DNA of 32,944 bases, from contig JBGCDE010000125.1 of the NCBI GenBank assembly GCA_045105115.1, forward strand, positions 1 to 32,944, read 5' to 3'. This stretch comes from JAUIET01 sp045105115. GTDB lineage: Bacteria; Pseudomonadota; Gammaproteobacteria; Pseudomonadales; JAUIET01. The notes below the pieces were generated by a model that saw only the letters and a program-made list of their open reading frames with translations, ran no database searches and was not told where the DNA came from. A program made the position numbers and the translations under genes. Positions 22,059 to 29,620 of the stretch are shown piece after piece (positions within the stretch are counted from its first letter, which is position 1; the number at the start of each line of letters is the position of its first letter).

Positions 22059-24203
22059 ATGCGACATAGAGTGCAACACATATTGATTGGGCTGATGGTG
22101 CTGTTTGCGCCCTCATTGCTTGCTTTACCTGGCTCACTTCACTTGAACGGCCATGATTACCAATTAGTTTTGGAGCAAAACACCCGGTTGCACAGCAAGT
22201 TACGTGGTGACAGCGGTGGGCGGCATTACACCGGCCATTTGCCAGAGGTAGCCAATAGTTGGGTACGCATATCGCATATAGACGGTAGTTGGAGTGGCCT
22301 GGCATCGATCGCTGGCGATACCTACACGCTATCGGGTGACGCGCTTCGCTCACAAGCCCAATTCAACACCGAGTCGGCACCAAGTACCAATATCCATAGT
22401 GTGCTCGCTAACGCTGTTACGGATATGCCGCATAAACAGTGCGCAACCAAAGAACCGCATGCCGCGCACAGCGTGTTTGATGACACAGCCCCTGTTACCG
22501 CTCATTCGGTGTTTGCAGAGCCTGTGAAACTACGAGCTGATTTTTCACAATTGTGTGCAAGCCTGGTGGATGGCGTATGTTTGCTCGCCGAAGTAGAGTT
22601 TGTATTTGATCAGCAATTCCAGTCAGAGTTGAGTGATCCACAAGCTACTGCCACCGCGATTGTTAACATGGTTGAAGGCTACTACGAAGAAGCTTTCGAT
22701 ATCGTTTTTGATGTGATCACCATGGAGTTTTTGACCAGTGAGGTGTTTACCACGTCAACTGACGCCGACGTACTACTGGGCGGCACTGATGCCATGCACC
22801 CTATCGAAGACCCACTCTCAATTCGTGCTCTTAGCAGTAGCAATCAGCTTTCTTTTGAGCAGAGCAGAGCGGCACTATTGCATCTTGTGACTGGTCGCGA
22901 TTTCGACGGGGGGACAGCCGGCATCGCATTTACAGACGTGCTTTGTAATGGCAATGGCTTCGCGTCGGGAACCTCTCAGTTATTGGGCTCGGGTTCAAAT
23001 TCCGCAGCGATAACTGCGTTGATCGCTGCGCATGAGATTGGCCATAACTTTGGCGCTAACCATGATGGCGTAGATAATAGCTGCGCAAACGGTTTCTTGA
23101 TGGAGCCTTCACTTAGTCAGAGCACCGAAGGTTTTTCAAGTTGTAGCTTCGATGAAGTAGAATCATCAATCGATGCGATAGACTCTCTAGCTCAGTGCTT
23201 TAACTTCCCCGTGGATACCTCTATAGCGGCCGCTGCTGGTAACCCAGTTAGCGCCGACATGGACAGCCAGTTCACCTCCAGTTTTTCCTTAAGCACCGAA
23301 GTGGCCTCGCAGTCCATACCGCAATTGCTGGTACAGGGCTCAATATCTGCCGGCGAAGGTAATTTTGTTTCTGCTACCTTAAACGGTGCCGCATGTATGG
23401 TTTCAGGCGCGACCTACAGCTGCAGCTTGAGCAATCCGGGTGCTACTGCCGATCTTCAGGTAACGGCTGTAGGCAGCGCAGCAAGCGTTAGTTTTGCTCA
23501 CACGGTGAGCTTTGCAGGCAGCACAGATCTTTCGGAAACAGATCAGTCCAATAATACTGTTACACAGGCGGTAAGCTTTGCCGCAGCGGTTGTGCCAACT
23601 CCAGAACCGGAGCCTACACCGGACCCCAATCCAACCCCTGAGCCTACCGAGCCTGCGCCGTCGGAACCGACACCCTCACAAAACCAGCAGCAACAAGCCG
23701 CTTCTTCTGACGGTGGTGGTGGCGGTGGCTCCATTGGATTCACTCATGTGCTAATGCTGCTTCTACTGGCCATGCGACGCAATGTCTTTGCCGTATGCTC
23801 AATCGCACTGCTATCAGCCTGCGCGGCAAGTACTGATCATCTGGCGTTAAAAGAGAGTCGCTTAAGCTCGCTTCCGGCTCAATACAGCGTTGTACAACAG
23901 AAGTATTGTTACTGCACACCGGAGGCTATTCGACCCGTAAAAATCTGGGTAAGCAACGGCAAAATTGATCGTGCGCTGTACGAGGATGATGGCAGCTCGG
24001 TGCCGCAGCAAGTTAGTCAATACCTCAAGTCAATTGAACAATGGCAACACGACATAGACACCTGGAAAACGCATGATCCACATAGGCTTGAGTTGGCTTA
24101 TTACAATGACACCGAATTACTGATGGAAATTGATTTCGACCCCAGCAAGATGAAGTCTGATGATGAATTCAGGGTTGAGTTTAGGGATTACGCGAAGCTT
24201 TAA
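22059..24203 (+). CDS. Secreted M12-type zinc metalloprotease with GlyGly-CTERM tail, fused in frame to a lipoprotein (DUF6174-like)
   Basis: 714 residues from the ATG at 22059 (AGGGG upstream); an in-frame start at 21981 would bury the signal peptide. Order: signal peptide; propeptide-like region; reprolysin-like domain with zinc site HEIGHNFGANHD at 325-336 and Met348; a beta domain of CARDB/DUF11 character (about 385-505); a Pro/Glu/Thr linker. A Gly6-Ser motif then begins at 552, with a hydrophobic helix 559-571 and Arg573-Arg574, a GlyGly-CTERM layout that normally ends the protein. Here the frame continues. Met572 begins a textbook lipoprotein signal with lipobox LLSA|C at Cys588, then about 125 residues with YCYCTPE and PVKIWVSNGKID, resembling DUF6174. 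Either one polyprotein, two overlapping products (internal ATG at 23772), or a lost stop codon explains this. Confidence 0.88.
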   Translation: MRHRVQHILIGLMVLFAPSLLALPGSLHLNGHDYQLVLEQNTRLHSKLRGDSGGRHYTGHLPEVANSWVRISHIDGSWSGLASIAGDTYTLSGDALRSQAQFNTESAPSTNIHSVLANAVTDMPHKQCATKEPHAAHSVFDDTAPVTAHSVFAEPVKLRADFSQLCASLVDGVCLLAEVEFVFDQQFQSELSDPQATATAIVNMVEGYYEEAFDIVFDVITMEFLTSEVFTTSTDADVLLGGTDAMHPIEDPLSIRALSSSNQLSFEQSRAALLHLVTGRDFDGGTAGIAFTDVLCNGNGFASGTSQLLGSGSNSAAITALIAAHEIGHNFGANHDGVDNSCANGFLMEPSLSQSTEGFSSCSFDEVESSIDAIDSLAQCFNFPVDTSIAAAAGNPVSADMDSQFTSSFSLSTEVASQSIPQLLVQGSISAGEGNFVSATLNGAACMVSGATYSCSLSNPGATADLQVTAVGSAASVSFAHTVSFAGSTDLSETDQSNNTVTQAVSFAAAVVPTPEPEPTPDPNPTPEPTEPAPSEPTPSQNQQQQAASSDGGGGGGSIGFTHVLMLLLLAMRRNVFAVCSIALLSACAASTDHLALKESRLSSLPAQYSVVQQKYCYCTPEAIRPVKIWVSNGKIDRALYEDDGSSVPQQVSQYLKSIEQWQHDIDTWKTHDPHRLELAYYNDTELLMEIDFDPSKMKSDDEFRVEFRDYAKL
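23772..24203 (+). CDS. Possible separate lipoprotein (DUF6174-like) from an internal start
   Basis: This is the last 143 residues of the 22059-24203 frame, read from its ATG at 23772. Alone it is a normal lipoprotein: MRRNVFAV signal, lipobox LLSA|C at residue 17, then a compact domain with a CYC motif and an acidic FDPSKMKSDDEFRVEF end. No Shine-Dalgarno sequence is visible before this ATG, because the upstream bases encode the Leu-rich helix. Independent translation would therefore be by coupling or weak. Listed as an alternative product, not as a second certain gene. Confidence 0.35.
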   Translation: MRRNVFAVCSIALLSACAASTDHLALKESRLSSLPAQYSVVQQKYCYCTPEAIRPVKIWVSNGKIDRALYEDDGSSVPQQVSQYLKSIEQWQHDIDTWKTHDPHRLELAYYNDTELLMEIDFDPSKMKSDDEFRVEFRDYAKL

Positions 24204-24283
24204 GAAAAACTGGACGCCAAATCTGCTCGAGGTGCAAGCGCCTATGAAGTCAGCACGCAAAGCGCGCTCGTTTCCAAGCGCAG

Positions 24284-25462
24284 TTACTCATTGGAATGAA
24301 AGGGTTCGCAGGGACCGGCTGCGCGAAAAGCGGTAGAAATTTCTCGCGCCGCTATTAGTGTCTGCTCAGCCAAACTATTGGACAGTATGAAATTCGGGTG
24401 ATCTACACCGCTTTGAAATAACTGAACCAATTGTGGATAACGATCACGATCAGCTTGCGTAAAACGATTCGCAGATATCGCTGCCTGATTAATATGATTC
24501 AGCAGCTGCTGGGCATCGTTGCGATTGACCGCTGCTGTCTGAAACCGGGGTTTGGCGTTGCTGTTTAAAAGCCTGCGGGTGAGACCGCTGGCGACGTCAA
24601 TTTGTTTTTCCAATTTGCGAAAATCGATTGTCTCGAATTCGTCTTGCGCTGTATGGTAGCAAGCGCCAATACCATCCGTAAAAAATACTGACGGAACCCC
24701 GGCGCTTAGAAAATTAGTGTGATCACTTAAGCGATTCCCGAAAGATGAAGTCAGTTGTCGGTAAGCAATTTCTGAAGCATTTAAAGCTTCTTGCATAGCA
24801 TTCTGCAGCACATTACCACCACTTTCAGCGGCTATTATAAGGCTGCTTTCGAGCATGTTGGGCATAACGTTGGTGCCCAGTATGTCAAAATTAATGTAGG
24901 CAACTACGTTGTTCAGAGGTTTCACAGGATTATTGACATAGTGCCTGGACCCCAATAAACCGAATTCTTCTTGATCCCAGAACGCCAGGATGAGAGAGCG
25001 TCTGCCCTGGAATTTTTCATCGGTCATTCGTTTGGCGATATCGATGGCAGCGGCTACACCGGTCGCATTGTCGCTGGCGCCATCGCATACGACATCGGAC
25101 GACCTAGCAGTGTCGCAGCGGCTGCCCAAATGGTCGAAGTGGGCGCCCACCATAACGTATTCATTAGCCAAATCAGTGCCAGGCACAACGGCGAGAATAT
25201 TCGTGCCGCCATTATAAAATTGTTTGTAACTGTTGCTTCCGGTGCCACCCATCAGCCCGCGCGCGTGAGGACTGACGCGTTCGATTATGAAGTTCTGCGC
25301 AGCCAAAGACCCTGCGCTGCCAGGCAATCTGCCTTGCATAACTTCAGCTTCTGTCAGTTTTCTTACATCATACACAGGGCATGCAGAAAGTATCGAGGCG
25401 AGAATGGTGAGCAGCACTAATTTTGATTTGCGATATTTCATCATGGCGATAAGCAATTTCAT
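24284..25462 (-). CDS. M28-family zinc peptidase, lipoprotein
   Basis: 392 residues. A lipoprotein signal ends LSA|C at Cys28. Metal ligands of the M28 fold are visible: His108 and Asp110 in GAHFDHLG, Asp131 in DGASDN, Glu165/Glu166 in WDQEEFGLLGS, Asp193 in YINFDILG and His270 in YHTAQDEFETID. M28 enzymes are aminopeptidases or carboxypeptidases using two zinc ions. It is probably attached to the outer membrane and trims peptides. It is convergent with the metalloprotease gene, and the two could act in sequence on extracellular protein. The start could also be at 25444 or 25441; no good ribosome site decides it. Confidence 0.93.
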   Translation of the reverse strand: MKLLIAMMKYRKSKLVLLTILASILSACPVYDVRKLTEAEVMQGRLPGSAGSLAAQNFIIERVSPHARGLMGGTGSNSYKQFYNGGTNILAVVPGTDLANEYVMVGAHFDHLGSRCDTARSSDVVCDGASDNATGVAAAIDIAKRMTDEKFQGRRSLILAFWDQEEFGLLGSRHYVNNPVKPLNNVVAYINFDILGTNVMPNMLESSLIIAAESGGNVLQNAMQEALNASEIAYRQLTSSFGNRLSDHTNFLSAGVPSVFFTDGIGACYHTAQDEFETIDFRKLEKQIDVASGLTRRLLNSNAKPRFQTAAVNRNDAQQLLNHINQAAISANRFTQADRDRYPQLVQLFQSGVDHPNFILSNSLAEQTLIAAREISTAFRAAGPCEPFHSNE

Positions 25463-25584
25463 TTCAAAACATGCAGACTAGCGACCAGGCAACAGCAATC
25501 AGAGCAAGCTGGCGCACCCGAAAATCAAACACTGCGTCGACAATGAAGAATAACATAGATTAAATTGCGCTGTTCGCAGACGCA

Positions 25585-25788
25585 GTGAGCACTGATAAGT
25601 CAGGCATTGATTTGCTGGCTGATTTCCAAACAATTTTAGCTGCTTTCGTACTCAAATTGATCAATAGCATTGCATGGATCGTTGCTCGATTGCGGCGACC
25701 AGCTAAGGCTCCATTTGCTCGACAGCCAGCAAAGAAAAAGCAACCGATTTATCAGTTTTCAAGCTGCACTCCAAACCGCTCGGTATAA
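25585..25788 (+). CDS. Doubtful small ORF with one hydrophobic helix
   Basis: 67 residues from a GTG without a visible ribosome site. It has a hydrophobic stretch (LAAFVLKLINSIAWIVA) followed by a basic tail (RLRRPAKAPFARQPAKKK), which would suit a small inner-membrane protein. It fills most of the 289-base gap upstream of the M28 gene but runs 37 bases into the 3' end of the sulfotransferase gene on the other strand. No family is recognised. It may well be chance. Confidence 0.22.
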   Translation: MSTDKSGIDLLADFQTILAAFVLKLINSIAWIVARLRRPAKAPFARQPAKKKQPIYQFSSCTPNRSV

Positions 25789-27011
25789 AACCGATATTTT
25801 TCGTAAAGCTCTGAACTTTTCAGATCAAAGTCCAGCTCAATGTTGTACTCAACCTGCCCATATTTTCCGCGTGGATTGTCGCGCATATATTGTTGCATAG
25901 CTGAATCAATAGCGGGTGTCATTGGATGACATGCGCGCTCATAAATACGCCCAACTGTTGCTATGTCATCTGCCATAAACTTATGAAACAAAACGTGGCT
26001 TGTTTTTTCCTCAGGTAAATAGTTCACGCCACTTACACACCCTTGCAGCATCTGCTCGATGCGATCCACCCAGTATTCGGCAATATCCTTCGGTCTAACT
26101 GGGTTGCGACTAAGGCGAGCGGAGTAGCTCAGCATTGTCAGCAGTGAGGCGGTTACCGATACCGGATCTCGATGGGTTAGCACAAAGCTTGCATCCGGAA
26201 ACACCTCCAACAACTGTGGTAGCTGCTCCAGATGCTGTGGTGATTTTAATATCCAGCGCTCAGGTCCGCGCAACCACTGCAGGGCCTTCAAACAGCGCTT
26301 AAGAAACCGATAGTGTTCTGTTTGATCATGCCCAGTAAAATAATCTCGCCACTGGGGTAACAGAGCGTAGTTCTCAAACAACATCATCGAGAAATCCAGG
26401 CCCATCAGCTCAATTTCCTCATGGATGTGCTCTGGCGACATATCATGCATGTTCTTGAATAATGGCATGATCATGTCTTGAGCCTTGAGTTGCTCCGCGC
26501 ATTGCACAATCCTGTGATCATCTGGATCGAAGGGTTTGGGGCAAGCGTTTGCCGGAAACGGCTCGATAGATTCCCAGTAGGGTAGTGACCGCAGGCCGCT
26601 GTCTACTGAGATCAAGTTGAGCAAATGCGTGGTGCCACTGCGGGGCAGACCAGCAATGATGATCGGTTGTTTAATCTCAATTTGTTCGATTTCAGGGTGC
26701 TTCAAGTAAAGGTCTTCAAGCCTGCTTCGCTGACTCGCGTACCTCACCATAATGTTGAAATTGGTTTGCCGGCCAAACGGCGAGAGTTCTGTATCGGCGT
26801 CCATTGCCGCAAGCAACACACCCATTCTTTCCAGATAAGCAGTGTCTTCGTAAGCATTCAGACCACTCTGTAATTCTGCTGCGCTCTGAACAGCGCTCAC
26901 GCTTAAATCCACCGGAGATTGTTCGGCTGAGGTAAACAAATTCTGCACAAATTCAGGCAATTCAGGATTTCCAAGGTCGTGAATTCTCACTGACGGAGGA
27001 CGTTTGCTCAT
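25752..27011 (-). CDS. PAPS-dependent sulfotransferase family protein
   Basis: 419 residues. The 5'-phosphosulfate-binding loop GLPRSGTTHL is at 121-130. The 3'-phosphate-binding strand SFVLTHRDPVSVTASLLTML lies in the middle, and WILKSPQHLEQLPQLLEVFP before it is typical of the Sulfotransfer_3 type common in marine proteobacteria and actinobacteria. About 110 N-terminal residues are helical. It would transfer sulfate from PAPS to a hydroxyl or amine of an unknown acceptor. There is no partner biosynthetic gene beside it. It is divergent from the DinB-like gene. Confidence 0.9.
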   Translation of the reverse strand: MSKRPPSVRIHDLGNPELPEFVQNLFTSAEQSPVDLSVSAVQSAAELQSGLNAYEDTAYLERMGVLLAAMDADTELSPFGRQTNFNIMVRYASQRSRLEDLYLKHPEIEQIEIKQPIIIAGLPRSGTTHLLNLISVDSGLRSLPYWESIEPFPANACPKPFDPDDHRIVQCAEQLKAQDMIMPLFKNMHDMSPEHIHEEIELMGLDFSMMLFENYALLPQWRDYFTGHDQTEHYRFLKRCLKALQWLRGPERWILKSPQHLEQLPQLLEVFPDASFVLTHRDPVSVTASLLTMLSYSARLSRNPVRPKDIAEYWVDRIEQMLQGCVSGVNYLPEEKTSHVLFHKFMADDIATVGRIYERACHPMTPAIDSAMQQYMRDNPRGKYGQVEYNIELDFDLKSSELYEKYRFYTERFGVQLEN

Positions 27012-27116
27012 GTTTTATATACTCAATGGTGCTTTAGAGAGAGACTAGATGATAATGTTGCCGCAAGAAATTAGGCTTTGGCAATTATTGTTGCGTTTGA
27101 GTGAATTTAGGCGGCG

Positions 27117-27122
27117 TATAAT
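27117..27122 (+). promoter_or_regulatory. -10 box upstream of the DinB/OlsB/OlsA operon
   Basis: TATAAT, a perfect -10 hexamer, is 24 bases before the ATG at 27147 in the divergent gap after the sulfotransferase gene. The -35 region is poor (TTGCGT at 27091 is 20 bases away), so regulation by an activator is possible. Confidence 0.45.
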
Positions 27123-27146
27123 GGTCAGATACGTAGTTGTAGGCAG

Positions 27147-27725
27147 ATGGAGCACCCAGTGTCGCAGAACACACTGATAGAAAGTAATCTTGTCATTCTC
27201 AAGCAAGCCGTTGAATTGCTGGATAAATTAAGTGAACAGCAGTATTGCCACAGCGATGCGTGCGGCTCACCCAGCTCTGTTGGCAAGCATATGCGTCATA
27301 TTGTTGAGCATTATCAGAGCTTTCTTGGCAGGCTGGATGCCGGCGTGATCAACTACAATACTCGGCCTCGCTGTGTTGACTCGGAAACCAGCCTTGAATT
27401 TGCAAGACAGGCCGTGCTGACAGTCATAAAGCAACTCGAGTATATGGACGCACAAGCGCCGAATCTCGATCAACTAGTTGATGTTTACCTACAAACCACC
27501 AAGCAGGGCGATACTGAGCCGGCCGTGCGCTCAACACTTGCCCGTGAGCTGGTGTTTTTACATGGTCATGCCGTGCATCACTTTGCGCAATTGTCCTCTC
27601 AGCTGCAGCTGATGGGCTCAAGTATCGATACATCTGAGTTTGGCAAAGCGCCTTCCACTATTGAATACGAAGCGCAATTGGCGACAGAAAGTTCTCGTTT
27701 GCAAACCAAGAGTGCGGCTGGATGA
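27147..27725 (+). CDS. DinB-like four-helix protein
   Basis: 192 residues. The histidine pattern KHMRHIVEHYQSF (His48, His51, His55) and later FLHGHAVHHFAQ (His139, His141, His144, His145) fits the metal-binding site of DinB-like four-helix bundles. Members include thiol transferases and damage-induced proteins of unknown function. No catalytic reaction can be assigned. The stop overlaps the next start (ATGA), so it is the first gene of the OlsB-like/OlsA-like operon. A role connected with lipid or acyl-carrier metabolism is only contextual. Confidence 0.82.
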   Translation: MEHPVSQNTLIESNLVILKQAVELLDKLSEQQYCHSDACGSPSSVGKHMRHIVEHYQSFLGRLDAGVINYNTRPRCVDSETSLEFARQAVLTVIKQLEYMDAQAPNLDQLVDVYLQTTKQGDTEPAVRSTLARELVFLHGHAVHHFAQLSSQLQLMGSSIDTSEFGKAPSTIEYEAQLATESSRLQTKSAAG

Positions 27726-28561
27726 ATAGGTCCGACAGCCTGCAAACGCTGGGTTCTGATCACAAACAGTCAATGGCCGGCTTTAGTGCACCGTCTCACG
27801 AATCGATTCAAGCTGGGCGATTCGTAGTACGGTTTGCAAATAACGCCAAGGAAGTACAAGACGCACAAGCGCTGCGCTACCGAACCTTGTTCGTAGAGCA
27901 AGGCGGTAGAGTCACGGACAATATGTTAGAGACTGGGCGTGAAGAAGATAAGCTTGATGATGTAGCGCACCACGTTATTGTTATTGACAGAGAACAAGCA
28001 AACAAACCGGTTGTTGGAACCTTGCGTCTGGTCAGCAGTGTGGCGTTATCTGCTAATCAACGTTTTTATACTGAGCAAGCTTACAATATCGATTGCCTGC
28101 GGGCTCGCTACAATAAGCTTCTCGAACTCAGTCGCTTTTGTATTGATCCGGACGGTCGAAGTGGCGCCATTCTGAAATTGATATGGAAGTTCACGCTGCA
28201 GTTTATTATTGCTGAACGTTTTGATTTGATGTTGGGTTGTGCCAGTTTCCCCGGTACCGACACAAGCAAGCATCAATCGATAATGTCATACCTTTATCAA
28301 AATAATCTTGCGCCAGAGGAACTGCGCGTGACCGCTGTTTCAGGCAATAGTGTTCGTCTAGACAGTTTTCTCGCTGAAGACGCTGAATGGAGGGAAGCAA
28401 AGCGTTCGGTTCCAACTCTATTGCGCGGTTATCTTAAGGTCGGTGCAAAAATTACTGATACCGCAATAATCGATCCGGTATTCAATACCGTATTCGTTGG
28501 GATTTATGTTGATGCCCGAGATATGGTCATGCAGAATAACAACCTGACTCGAAATAGTTGA
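27722..28561 (+). CDS. OlsB-like ornithine N-acyltransferase (GNAT/autoinducer-synthase fold)
   Basis: 279 residues. A leader of about 30 residues precedes RFVVRFANNAKEVQDAQALRYRTLF, the typical OlsB/hemolysin-like N-terminal motif. Further marks are TLRLVSS, ELSRFCIDPDGRSGAILKLIW and LMLGCASFPGTD, followed by a C-terminal LLRGYLKVGAKI strand. OlsB transfers a 3-hydroxyacyl group from ACP to ornithine, the first step of ornithine-lipid synthesis. The next gene encodes an OlsA/PlsC-like enzyme for the second step, which strengthens the call. Related proteins can act on other amino acids (glycine, glutamine), so substrate remains open. The ATGA overlap links it to the DinB-like gene. Confidence 0.85.
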   Translation: MNRSDSLQTLGSDHKQSMAGFSAPSHESIQAGRFVVRFANNAKEVQDAQALRYRTLFVEQGGRVTDNMLETGREEDKLDDVAHHVIVIDREQANKPVVGTLRLVSSVALSANQRFYTEQAYNIDCLRARYNKLLELSRFCIDPDGRSGAILKLIWKFTLQFIIAERFDLMLGCASFPGTDTSKHQSIMSYLYQNNLAPEELRVTAVSGNSVRLDSFLAEDAEWREAKRSVPTLLRGYLKVGAKITDTAIIDPVFNTVFVGIYVDARDMVMQNNNLTRNS

Positions 28562-29391
28562 ATTCAGTGTATAAGCTGTTCATGCCCTTGCGTAAGTTGG
28601 TGGCTTTTTTTCTGCTCGTTGTGTGGGGCCTGTTCATGGTTGCTACTTTCTATGTAGCAAAATTCCTGCGTTATTCCGATTTGGATAAAATTCCTAGATT
28701 GTTTCATCGAGGCTGCTGTGTAATTTTTGGCATTCGTGTTGAGATTCACGGAGTGCTCTGTCAGCAACAGCCTTGTTTGTATGTTGGGAACCATATTTCT
28801 TATCTTGATGTGTTCGTTCTTGGTGGGGTTGTACCAGGTTTCTTCATAGCCAAATCTGATGTTGCGAGTTGGCCAGTTCTGGGACGCCTGGCACGCTTGC
28901 AAAATACATTGTTCTTTGAACGTGATAGACGTCGTGCTGTCGTTCAAATCGCCATTATGAAAGACCACCTGCGCGAAGGTGGAAATTTAATTTTGTTTCC
29001 AGAGGGAACCAGTACTTACGGTACCTCCGTGAAACGGTTCAAGTCCAGCCTGTTCCAGGCGGCTGAAATTGATGAGCACGATGTGGCGATTCAACCAATG
29101 ACTGTCTCTTATACAAAGTGTCGTGGTAAGCCAATGACGGCCGAATTTCGCGATTACTTCGCGTGGTACGACATCATGCCCTTCTTTAGCCATTTTCTTG
29201 GCGCACTTGGTGCTCCCAGGGTGACCGCGGAAATTTATTTTGCGGCACCCGTTTTGGTAACGGACTTCGAATCTCGAAAAGCTTGCGCCGCTCATTGTTG
29301 GAGTGAAAGCCAGCGGATGCTAACCGAGAGTTTGCGCGATGGCGATGAATTAGTGGCTGAAGTGCACGGCAAATCGGAAGTTGCAGCCTAA
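28558..29391 (+). CDS. OlsA/PlsC-like lysolipid acyltransferase
   Basis: 277 residues from a TTG that overlaps the previous stop. GTG at 28567 and ATG at 28582 are alternative starts, and none has a clear ribosome site. An N-terminal membrane helix (VAFFLLVVWGLFMVATFYVA) is followed by the acyltransferase motifs NHISYLD (His79 and Asp84, HX4D) and FPEGTST (147-153). These are the catalytic and glycerol-phosphate/lyso-lipid-binding blocks of the PlsC family. Directly after an OlsB-like gene it most likely esterifies lyso-ornithine lipid (OlsA), although phosphatidic acid synthesis cannot be excluded by sequence. Confidence 0.88.
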   Translation: MNSVYKLFMPLRKLVAFFLLVVWGLFMVATFYVAKFLRYSDLDKIPRLFHRGCCVIFGIRVEIHGVLCQQQPCLYVGNHISYLDVFVLGGVVPGFFIAKSDVASWPVLGRLARLQNTLFFERDRRRAVVQIAIMKDHLREGGNLILFPEGTSTYGTSVKRFKSSLFQAAEIDEHDVAIQPMTVSYTKCRGKPMTAEFRDYFAWYDIMPFFSHFLGALGAPRVTAEIYFAAPVLVTDFESRKACAAHCWSESQRMLTESLRDGDELVAEVHGKSEVAA

Positions 29392-29493
29392 TACTCGTTC
29401 AGCGATTGCGTTCTTGTGGCGGTAGTGGCTAAAGCAACAAATTCATAATGGCTTGTTAAACAATGAGTTAACTTCTGAAAGTACCCGGTCGCA

Positions 29494-29510
29494 ATCGGCT
29501 TCGCGCCGAT
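29494..29510 (+). promoter_or_regulatory. Small hairpin in the symporter leader region
   Basis: ATCGGC (29494-29499) pairs with GCCGAT (29505-29510) across a TTCGC loop. There is no U-tract after it. It lies about 110 bases before the symporter start in the gap 29392-29620, which otherwise holds no gene. I saw no glycine-riboswitch-like motif. Confidence 0.3.
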
Positions 29511-29620
29511 ATCACTACTGCAAAAGTAATCAATTAGTTACACGCTAACAACAGCCAGCTGGACCTTGCTGCGAGGAAAGCCGACAATGTCCGCTCAAAG
29601 TGAACATAACAAAGAACTTC

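Noticed and set aside
21883..22353. Minus-strand ORF of 156 codons between the kinase and protease genes
   Set aside because: It overlaps the protease signal and propeptide region, is rich in Cys, His and Arg without a motif, and has no ribosome site.
24690..25090. Possible ApbE flavinylation site in the M28 peptidase (DGASDNAT)
   Set aside because: Spacing does not fit Dxx[ST]xA[TS], and the residues are the M28 zinc-binding motif.
24971..25420. Plus-strand ORF of 149 codons opposite the M28 peptidase gene
   Set aside because: The minus strand carries all M28 zinc ligands; the plus-strand frame lacks any recognisable feature.
29392..29620. Possible glycine riboswitch before the AGCS symporter
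   Set aside because: Such genes often have one, but I found no conserved tandem aptamer motifs, only a small hairpin.
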